Below are positions 1 through 4,603 of a DNA stretch of 5,100 bases, piece after piece. The position numbers were made by a program, and so were the translations under genes. This DNA is from Actinomycetota bacterium. Lineage in GTDB: Bacteria; Actinomycetota; Humimicrobiia; Humimicrobiales; Humimicrobiaceae. Positions within the stretch are counted from its first letter, which is position 1, and each line of letters starts with the position of its first letter. The stretch lies in contig JACVJB010000105.1 in assembly GCA_015711775.1 (NCBI GenBank), positions 1-5,100 on the forward strand, given 5' to 3'. The notes under the pieces were generated by a model. That model was not told the DNA's origin. It did no database searches and worked only from the letters and a program-made list of their open reading frames with translations.

Positions 1-162
1 GCAGATAAACATCAAATCAGTTCTTTAAGCAGCTGGAGCAGCAAACTTTTAGAACAGGCAGTTAACTTTGATTTATGCAACCTCCAGAACACTCTGGATG
101 AGTTTAAAAATATTATAGATGAAATTAAAACTTCCGGAAGGAATAATCAAAATGAAGAATAA
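1..162 (+). CDS. C-terminal tail of a probable hybrid sensor histidine kinase (5' end outside window)
   Basis: Frame 1 is open from the window edge to a TAA at 160-162, giving 53 residues that begin ADKHQISSLSSWSSKLLEQA and end NNQNEE. The stretch SSWSSKLLEQAVNFDLCNLQ followed by a Leu/Ile-rich amphipathic helix resembles, from memory, the short helical tail that closes many hybrid sensor kinases after their last receiver domain. No catalytic motif lies in the visible part, so the assignment rests on this resemblance and on the gene that follows. That gene is a receiver-GGDEF protein whose start codon lies inside this reading frame, with an 11-base overlap (152-162), which implies co-transcription and probably translational coupling. 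It could instead be the tail of another multidomain signalling protein. That a coding sequence ends here is well supported; its function is only moderately so. Confidence 0.55.
   Translation, partial: ADKHQISSLSSWSSKLLEQAVNFDLCNLQNTLDEFKNIIDEIKTSGRNNQNEE
136..142 (+). promoter_or_regulatory. Ribosome binding site that decides the diguanylate cyclase start
   Basis: GGAAGGA lies 9 bases upstream of the ATG at 152. The earlier in-frame ATG at 119 has only AT-rich sequence upstream and would add 11 residues ahead of the receiver domain, so the ATG at 152 is the better start. The site lies within the end of the upstream reading frame, as expected for coupled genes. Confidence 0.6.
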
Positions 163-1066
163 TATAAATGCTTTAAAGCAGCCGTTAGTTTTAATAGTTG
201 ATGACACCATCGAAAATCTGCAGGTTCTGGGAAGCATTTTAAAAGCGGAAAATTACAAAGTCGCAGTGGCGACAGGCGGCAACCAGGCAATAGCTATTGC
301 AAATGAAATTAATCCGGATCTTGTTCTCCTGGATGTGATGATGCCCGATGTAAATGGATTTGAAACCTGTAAAAACCTTAAAAGTATCCCCACAACTAAA
401 GAAATCCCTGTAATATTTTTAACTGCTAAAGTTGAAAATGATGATATTATCAAAGGTTTTAAAATGGGGGCAGTGGATTATATTACAAAGCCCTTTAACA
501 GTTATGAACTGAAAGCAAGAGTAAAAACCCACGTTGAGCTGAAGATAAGCAGGGACCTGCTAAAGGAGAAAAACGAATTGCTTGAAAAACTTTCTACAAA
601 AGATGGGCTCACGGGTTTATACAATTACCGGTATTCAACTGATGCCCTTGCAAGGCTCATTGAAGAAAACAGCAGGTATGGCCAACCTTTATCCATAGCT
701 ATGTTTGACATTGATGATTTTAAAAAAATAAACGATAGCTACGGACATCTTTTTGGAGACGGAGTGCTTGTAAAGATAGCCAGCATGATTGAAAACAGTT
801 TGAGAAAAACAGATATAGCAGGCAGGTACGGCGGAGAAGAATTTATTATATTATACGCCCACACTGCCCTGGAAGGTGCGGTAGAGTCAACAAAAAGAAT
901 TATTGAAAATACGCAGAAACTGAAATGGAACGATAAGAGCTTGAAAATTACAATGAGTGCAGGAGTTTGCCAGAGAAAGGATGAAGATATATCTGCTCTT
1001 ATAAGAAAAGCTGACAGTCTTTTATACGCTGCCAAGAAAAAAGGTAAAAACACGGCGGAATTTTAA
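152..1066 (+). CDS. Response regulator diguanylate cyclase (REC-GGDEF, PleD-like)
   Basis: The 304-residue protein should condense two GTP into cyclic di-GMP in the cytoplasm when its receiver domain is phosphorylated. The receiver (about residues 11-130) has the acidic pair D17/D18, phosphoacceptor D61 in LLDVMMPDVNG, switch residue T91 and K113 in the KPF motif. A short helical linker (about 131-147) leads to the GGDEF domain (about 148-304). That domain has DGLTGLYN (151-158), FDIDDFKKIND (185-195) and the active-site signature GGEEF (227-231). RKTD at 218-221 is an RxxD inhibitory site with the usual spacing before GGEEF, so product feedback inhibition is expected. No key residue is missing. 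The start overlaps the upstream gene by 11 bases, so that gene probably encodes its sensor partner. An alternative in-frame start at 119 is less likely. No clear terminator follows. The family call is very secure; the process it controls is unknown. Confidence 0.95.
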   Translation: MKNNINALKQPLVLIVDDTIENLQVLGSILKAENYKVAVATGGNQAIAIANEINPDLVLLDVMMPDVNGFETCKNLKSIPTTKEIPVIFLTAKVENDDIIKGFKMGAVDYITKPFNSYELKARVKTHVELKISRDLLKEKNELLEKLSTKDGLTGLYNYRYSTDALARLIEENSRYGQPLSIAMFDIDDFKKINDSYGHLFGDGVLVKIASMIENSLRKTDIAGRYGGEEFIILYAHTALEGAVESTKRIIENTQKLKWNDKSLKITMSAGVCQRKDEDISALIRKADSLLYAAKKKGKNTAEF

Positions 1067-1147
1067 TAAAAGAAACCAGTGTATTTAATATTATATAAAA
1101 ACCTGGGCATAATTTAAGATTCCTGGTTAATTGGTTAAAAAAAATTA

Positions 1148-1175
1148 TTGATATTATTAAATAATCTGGTATATT
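1148..1175 (+). promoter_or_regulatory. Candidate sigma-70-type promoter for the cobalamin locus
   Basis: TTGATA (1148-1153) and TATATT (1170-1175) are separated by 16 bases. The second box is preceded by TGG, giving an extended -10 (TGnTATATT). Transcription would start near 1182, placing the whole riboswitch in the leader. A second perfect -10 hexamer, TATAAT at 1205-1210, also lies upstream of the riboswitch but lacks a good -35 partner. The region is very AT-rich, so chance matches are expected; the position just ahead of the riboswitch is the main support. Confidence 0.45.
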
Positions 1176-1250
1176 ATGTAAAAGCCTGGATGTGATAAAT
1201 ATTTTATAATAATTATTATGCGCTGGGCAGTGAACTTTGACAATTAAATA

Positions 1251-1430
1251 TTCTTCTTTCTGAGAAGGGAATCCGGTTTAAAGCCGGAGCGGTACCGCCA
1301 CTGTAATCGGGTGTGTATCCTTTGGAAACTGTTAATCAATGTAACTGTTTCTCATAACCACTGGAAAATTATTTTCCGGGAAGGTGAAGGATAAAGTCCC
1401 GTCAGCCAGGAAACCTGCAGAAAAGATGAA
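1251..1430 (+). ncRNA. Cobalamin (B12) riboswitch
   Basis: This leader carries the conserved blocks of the cobalamin riboswitch in order. They are GGGAATCCGG (1267-1276) with its CCGG partner, CCGCCACTGTAAT (1295-1307), CCACTGG (1358-1364), CCGGGAAGG (1376-1384) and the B12 box AGCCAGGAAACCTGC (1404-1418). Visible helices are a closing stem 1251-1262 with 1418-1430 (one bulge, one mismatch), TATCCTT 1316-1322 with AAGGATA 1387-1393, and two internal hairpins. These hairpins are 1325-1334 with 1342-1351 (one mismatch) and 1361-1368 with 1372-1379. It should bind adenosyl- or another cobalamin. A terminator follows about 80 bases downstream and the btuF ribosome binding site is about 160 bases away, so control is most likely transcriptional: ligand bound, expression off. 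Which cobalamin form is preferred cannot be read by eye. Confidence 0.95.
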
Positions 1431-1511
1431 CAATTATAGCTCTTCGGATTAAAGGGTGTAATTTTTTTATTGTAAAAATTTATTATATATAGTTTTAAGT
1501 AAAAAGAATTT

Positions 1512-1541
1512 AAACCCCGTCTCCGTAAGGCGGGGTTTTTT
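1512..1541 (+). terminator. Intrinsic terminator, likely the riboswitch expression platform
   Basis: AAACCCCGTCT pairs with AGGCGGGGTTT to form an 11-bp stem (1512-1522 with 1528-1538). It has one G-U pair and a five-base loop, and the U-run continues to 1541. It lies between the cobalamin riboswitch and btuF with no coding sequence before it, so it should act as a regulated attenuator rather than a gene-end terminator. A segment just after the riboswitch (1441-1448) can pair with its loop and 3' arm (1522-1530), a possible antiterminator. Confidence 0.92.
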
Positions 1542-1586
1542 AGTTTATAAAATTAAAATTAAAAGCTTTAATGTTAATAAAAAGAG

Positions 1587-1594
1587 AAAGGAAG
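1587..1594 (+). promoter_or_regulatory. Ribosome binding site that decides the btuF start
   Basis: AAAGGAAG ends a few bases before the ATG at 1598. The upstream in-frame ATG at 1571 has no purine-rich site ahead of it and would add nine residues before an otherwise normal lipoprotein signal peptide, so 1598 is preferred. Confidence 0.65.
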
Positions 1595-1597
1595 AAA

Positions 1598-2659
1598 ATG
1601 CCGGAAAAAGGAAAAACAAAAAGCAGGCATTACATTGTAATGATAATTGCGATGGTGGTGCTGGCTGCTGTGTTTGCCCTGTCTTTTACAGCTTGCAAAA
1701 GCAGCAGTGCTGCAGTAAGCGTTCAGGCAGAGAAAACGGAAGCTGCTTCAGATATTGCAGAAGAAACCACAGCAGCAGAAATTGAAACCGTTACCGAAGA
1801 AGAAGCAAAAGAAATTGCAGTAACAGACGGTTTGGGAAATGAGGTAAGGCTGGCTGCTCCTGCAGAAAAAATTATTGTGTTTGTGCCCAGCGCTCTTGAG
1901 ATACTGCATGCCCTTGGCGCTATGGATAAAGTAATTGGAGTTGATAACTGGAGTATAGATATGGGAGATCCTCTTGCAGAAGGCATGGAAGGATTCGGAG
2001 ATTTCCAGGGCCTTAATATGGAAAAAGTAGCCGCAGCAGACCCTGATCTAATAATTGGTCTTATTGGATGGGCTGAAGAGGATATAAATAAGCTTGAAGA
2101 ACTTGGAATCAAGTTGTATACCGTAGATGCAAATACAGTTGATGAAGTTTACACTGAAATATTAAATATGGGTAAAATTGCAGGAATGGAGCAGGAATCA
2201 AAAATACTCATGGAAGGGCTTAAAGCGGAAATAGATGATATTAAGTCTAAAACTGAAGCAATATCAGGACAAAACAGGCCCAAAGTATTTTATGAAGTAT
2301 GGAATGATCCCCTTATGAGTGCAGGAAATAATACATTCATTAATGAGTTGATTGAGTATGCCGGCGGAAAAAATATTGTTGCGGAAGACGGACTTGAGGG
2401 ATGGCCAGAGTACAGCCTTGAAAGCCTTATACAGAATAATCCCGATGTCATTATTGCCCCTTTATCACTTGCAGCAGATCCGGGTGTAATACTTTCTGAT
2501 GCAAGGTTTTCAGAAATAAATGCTGTAAAAAATGAAAGAGTGTATATAGTGCCTGACAATCCCATCAGCAGGCCAAGCCAGAATGTAGCAGTTGGTCTTT
2601 TAATGTTTGCCCGGGCAATTCACCCAGATATTTTTGGTGATTTTTCTGCACAGCAGTAA
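1598..2659 (+). CDS. btuF: Corrinoid ABC transporter substrate-binding lipoprotein, BtuF-like
   Basis: The 353-residue periplasmic-binding protein should capture cobalamin or a precursor such as cobinamide outside the membrane and deliver it to a BtuC-type permease. A basic N-terminus and hydrophobic core (about 12-29) lead to the lipobox FTAC with lipidated C33; Phe at -3 is slightly unusual. Residues 34-75 form an acidic Ala/Glu/Thr-rich linker, probably a flexible tether. The binding domain starts at VTDGLGNEVRL (75-85) and fits the class III fold of the BtuF/FecB/FhuD family. SALEILHALG (98-107) carries E101 in the first lobe and YSLESL carries E275 in the second. These are candidates for the two glutamates that dock onto permease arginines. 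Family members bind corrinoids, haem or siderophores; the riboswitch upstream and cobU, cobS and the permease downstream make a corrinoid by far the likeliest ligand. An alternative start is 1571. Confidence 0.9.
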   Translation: MPEKGKTKSRHYIVMIIAMVVLAAVFALSFTACKSSSAAVSVQAEKTEAASDIAEETTAAEIETVTEEEAKEIAVTDGLGNEVRLAAPAEKIIVFVPSALEILHALGAMDKVIGVDNWSIDMGDPLAEGMEGFGDFQGLNMEKVAAADPDLIIGLIGWAEEDINKLEELGIKLYTVDANTVDEVYTEILNMGKIAGMEQESKILMEGLKAEIDDIKSKTEAISGQNRPKVFYEVWNDPLMSAGNNTFINELIEYAGGKNIVAEDGLEGWPEYSLESLIQNNPDVIIAPLSLAADPGVILSDARFSEINAVKNERVYIVPDNPISRPSQNVAVGLLMFARAIHPDIFGDFSAQQ

Positions 2660-2686
2660 TAAATCTGTATAAGGATTTTTTACTGC
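2653..2686 (+). repeat. Inverted repeat spanning the btuF stop codon
   Basis: GCAGTAATAAAT (2653-2664) pairs with ATTTTTTACTGC (2675-2686) with one mismatch in 12, around a ten-base loop. The btuF stop codon lies inside the 5' arm. No U-run follows the second arm, so it is not a standard terminator. It may protect the transcript 3' end or be a chance feature of AT-rich DNA. Confidence 0.5.
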
Positions 2687-2728
2687 AGGAATGTGTAATT
2701 GCAGCCCGCTGAAGCTGGTTTGATGATA

Positions 2729-2801
2729 GCAGGGAGAGCATGAATAATTAAAATCATGGCTCCTGGAATGATTTCCCTTTATTTTCCGGAACTCTCCCTG
2801 C
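2729..2801 (+). repeat. 10-bp perfect inverted repeat enclosing two smaller hairpins
   Basis: GCAGGGAGAG (2729-2738) and CTCTCCCTGC (2792-2801) are perfect reverse complements 53 bases apart, in an otherwise AT-rich spacer. Inside are two smaller self-complementary units. One has CATG at 2739-2742 and 2755-2758, or alternatively GAGCATG with CATGGCTC. The other runs from 2761 to 2790, with TCCTGGAA against TTTCCGGA and one bulged base. Together they could form a three-way junction. No U-run follows, so it is not a normal intrinsic terminator. I see no open frame of note, no flanking duplication, and no match to an RNA family I recognise. It might be an unrecognised RNA element, an mRNA-stability structure between btuF and cobU, or a very small mobile remnant. 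Confidence 0.6.
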
Positions 2802-2814
2802 AAATAATAAAAAA

Positions 2815-2843
2815 TTAATAAAAAAACTTAAAAAGATTATAAT
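2815..2843 (+). promoter_or_regulatory. Candidate promoter upstream of cobU
   Basis: TTAATA (2815-2820) and a perfect TATAAT (2838-2843) are 17 bases apart, giving a start near 2850 and a leader of roughly 70 bases. An AT-rich dyad in that leader (GTTTAA 2872-2877, TTAAAC 2886-2891) might be an operator. Chance matches are common in such AT-rich DNA. If real, cobU-cobS-btuC could be expressed independently of the riboswitch. Confidence 0.4.
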
Positions 2844-2922
2844 TAGCAGGTAAAAGAACTGTTAAAGCTGTGTTTAATTATTAATTTAAACTTATTCACC
2901 ATTTTATTGAAAGAAAAAATTA

Positions 2923-3516
2923 ATGAGTAAGATATATTTCATTCTTGGAGGCGCAAGGAGCGGCAAAAGCAGTTTTTCTGAAGAGCTTGCAATATCTATA
3001 TCTGAAAGGGTAGGTTATTTAGCCACAGGGCAGATAATTGATGAAGAGATGAAAAAAAGGATTGATATTCATAAAAAAAGGAGGCCTCAAAACTGGAAGA
3101 CATTTGAGATCCGGTCAAACGATATAAGTACATCTGAGATTGAAAAAATAATTCTAATGACAGATAAAAACAAACTAAAAGTTCTTATAATTGACTGTAT
3201 AACAAATCTTTTATTCAGGCTAATACATAAGTACAGTCTTGATGGGCTTGAAATACTTGAAAACAGTCTTGAAAAGAAAATTGAGGATGAAATTACAGAT
3301 TTTTTTGATAAGTTTATCTCTTCTGTAAGACGAGCTGCTGACACTAAGGGCATAGATATAATAATTGTGTCAAATGAAGCCGGATTGGGGCTTGTCCCGG
3401 CATACCCCCTTGGAAGGATATTCAGGGATATGCTTGGAATTGTAAATAAAAAAATCGCCGCTGCCTCAGATGAGGTGCATTTTTTTATTGCGGGAATAGG
3501 CATGAAAATCAAGTAG
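2923..3516 (+). CDS. cobU: Bifunctional adenosylcobinamide kinase / adenosylcobinamide-phosphate guanylyltransferase
   Basis: The 197-residue cytoplasmic enzyme phosphorylates adenosylcobinamide and then transfers GMP to give adenosylcobinamide-GDP, the substrate of CobS. The P-loop is GGARSGKS (9-16). RIDIHKKRR (46-54) supplies H50, matching the histidine that carries the GMP intermediate in the CobU family. LIIDCITNLL (88-97) is the Walker B region with D91. VSNEAGLGLVP followed by LGRIFRDMLGIVN (149-175) is the family signature, and the protein ends GIGMKIK as is typical. After the conserved Asn (N175) this protein has KK where, from memory, NQ is usual; no catalytic residue appears lost. 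Length is close to the family norm of about 180-200. The ribosome binding site is weak (GAAAG at 2909-2913), but the start is fixed by the P-loop position. cobS follows after 41 bases. Confidence 0.95.
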   Translation: MSKIYFILGGARSGKSSFSEELAISISERVGYLATGQIIDEEMKKRIDIHKKRRPQNWKTFEIRSNDISTSEIEKIILMTDKNKLKVLIIDCITNLLFRLIHKYSLDGLEILENSLEKKIEDEITDFFDKFISSVRRAADTKGIDIIIVSNEAGLGLVPAYPLGRIFRDMLGIVNKKIAAASDEVHFFIAGIGMKIK

Positions 3517-3519
3517 CTC

Positions 3520-3558
3520 ATGCTTTATTGTAAATCTATTGGTTTGAAATTAGCCTAA
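3520..3558 (+). CDS. Possible 12-residue leader mini-ORF ending on the cobS start
   Basis: ATG at 3520 opens a 12-codon frame, MLYCKSIGLKLA, whose TAA (3556-3558) shares its last base with the cobS ATG (TAATG). cobS has no visible Shine-Dalgarno sequence, so reinitiation after this frame, or after cobU, could be how it is translated. The mini-ORF also lacks a strong ribosome binding site, and short frames arise easily by chance. I see no homology or motif in it. Confidence 0.2.
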   Translation: MLYCKSIGLKLA

Positions 3559-4517
3559 TGAGATTTTTAAATGCAATCGGTTTTTTAACCATTATCAGGG
3601 TGCCTTCCAGGTTTTATACCGGTAAGGAAGAATACCCTAAAATGCTTATATTTTTTCCGGTTGTGGGGTTTATTATCGGTACAGCCAGTTCAGTTATTTT
3701 TTTCTGCCTTAACTTTATTTTTCCATTAATACTGACAGTATTATTTTTTGCGGGGTTTGAAATAATAATATCCGGAGCTATCCATATGGATGGCCTTGCA
3801 GATACGGCTGATGGCGTTTTCAGCGGAGAAACTGACAGGGGAAAAATCCATAAAATAATGAAAAAGGGAGACATAGGGGTATTTGGAGCCCTTGCTATTA
3901 TATTTTCTGTTGCCTTTAAAGTTCTTCTTTATTTTTTAATTGCTTCCGAACTTAAAATATCGTCTTTTTTTGATATATCAGGAAAGTATAGTTTTTTTCG
4001 TTTTAATTTTGGCCAAAATCTTGACAGTTTTATTGTACTTATGACAGTTATAATTTTTACGCCTGTATTTGGCAGGCTGGCGATGATGTATCTTTTCTCA
4101 AAATATGAACCATCTGTTAATACCGGCAGTCTTGCCGGCTTATTTAAAAGCAGCCAGAACCGACCTGATTTTATTATTTCCGCTGTTTTTACATCAGTAA
4201 TTTTCATAGCTGCAAGTGTAATTGCAAAGATAAATCTCTATTTTCCTGCTGATTTTATAAAAGGGCAGTTTATAAAAAGTTCTGCATATCTTTTTTCTGT
4301 AATGCCGGCGGCCTTGGCTGCAGCAGGCATTGCTATAATTTTATTTACCTTGATATTTGCATCAGGGACTGCAGGATTTTTTACAAGAAGAACTGGCGGA
4401 TTAAGCGGTGATGTACTTGGCGCTGTCTGCGTATTATCAGAAGTTTTCTTTTTGTTTGTAAACTATTGTTTCGTAATTGTAACAGATATGATTTTTAAAG
4501 CGTTTTTATATACTTAA
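3558..4517 (+). CDS. cobS: Adenosylcobinamide-GDP ribazoletransferase (cobalamin synthase)
   Basis: This integral membrane enzyme joins adenosylcobinamide-GDP to alpha-ribazole (or its phosphate), the step that attaches the lower ligand. The N-terminus FLNAIGFLTIIRVP (3-16) is typical. The family signature HMDGLADTADG (76-86) carries the acidic cluster D78, D82 and D85, and IMKKGDIGVFG (100-110) follows. Near the C-terminus GGLSGDVLGA (280-289) with E295 matches the second conserved block. Several hydrophobic segments are visible, at about 30-70, 107-130, 159-180, 201-220 and 240-275. At 319 residues it is longer than the usual roughly 250. Extra material sits at about 131-157 (an aromatic, polar stretch) and about 220-250. 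The start is set by the conserved N-terminus; an in-frame stop lies at 3531 and no other start codon lies between. No Shine-Dalgarno site is visible. It follows cobU by 41 bases. Confidence 0.94.
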   Translation: MRFLNAIGFLTIIRVPSRFYTGKEEYPKMLIFFPVVGFIIGTASSVIFFCLNFIFPLILTVLFFAGFEIIISGAIHMDGLADTADGVFSGETDRGKIHKIMKKGDIGVFGALAIIFSVAFKVLLYFLIASELKISSFFDISGKYSFFRFNFGQNLDSFIVLMTVIIFTPVFGRLAMMYLFSKYEPSVNTGSLAGLFKSSQNRPDFIISAVFTSVIFIAASVIAKINLYFPADFIKGQFIKSSAYLFSVMPAALAAAGIAIILFTLIFASGTAGFFTRRTGGLSGDVLGAVCVLSEVFFLFVNYCFVIVTDMIFKAFLYT

Positions 4518-4555
4518 AAGAATACTAAATCTACACCCTGTACGGGAAAATAGCT

Positions 4556-4563
4556 GAGAGGAA
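4556..4563 (+). promoter_or_regulatory. Ribosome binding site upstream of the btuC leader mini-ORF
   Basis: GAGAGGAA is the strongest purine-rich site between cobS and the permease. It lies about 11 bases before the ATG at 4574 but 36 bases before the permease ATG at 4600, so it fits a leader peptide start better than the permease itself. Confidence 0.4.
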
Positions 4564-4573
4564 AAAACCTGGC

Positions 4574-4603
4574 ATGGCAGAATTTAAAAAAATGTTTGAA
4601 TGA
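4574..4603 (+). CDS. Possible 9-residue leader mini-ORF overlapping the btuC start
   Basis: ATG at 4574 opens the short frame MAEFKKMFE, ending at TGA 4601-4603 and overlapping the permease ATG (4600-4602) as ATGA. It has a Shine-Dalgarno-like site (4556-4563) while the permease start has none, so ribosomes could load here and reinitiate on btuC. No homology or function is recognised, and so short a frame may be accidental. Confidence 0.35.
   Translation: MAEFKKMFE

Noticed and set aside
739..1053. Minus-strand open frames inside the diguanylate cyclase, btuF, cobU and cobS genes
   Set aside because: They lie wholly or mostly opposite well-supported genes, and their hydrophobic or Ser-rich translations are what the reverse complement of such genes normally gives.
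1074..1128. Inverted repeat AACCAG / CTGGTT after the diguanylate cyclase as a possible terminator
   Set aside because: The arms are six bases with a long loop, the alternative pairing is mismatched, and A-runs rather than a U-run follow, so it does not qualify as an intrinsic terminator.
1455..1480. A/T-only hairpin after the riboswitch (AATTTTT with AAAAATT) as an alternative terminator
   Set aside because: The stem is entirely A-T and no proper U-run follows; the GC-rich terminator at 1512-1541 is far stronger.
2729..2801. Inverted repeat read as an insertion-sequence or MITE terminal repeat
   Set aside because: The unit is only 73 bases, shows no target-site duplication, and has no second copy in the window. 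It is kept only as an unexplained structured element.
2600..2803. Minus-strand open frame across the btuF-cobU spacer as a small gene
   Set aside because: It overlaps the btuF end, its composition looks random, no ribosome binding site or homology is evident, and structured repeats explain the region better.
4529..4600. Possible TPP (thiamin) riboswitch fragment: CTGAGA preceded by CGGG and followed by ACCTGG
   Set aside because: Only the short CTGAGA block fits. The second half of the aptamer and its spacing are missing, and the neighbouring genes have no thiamin link.
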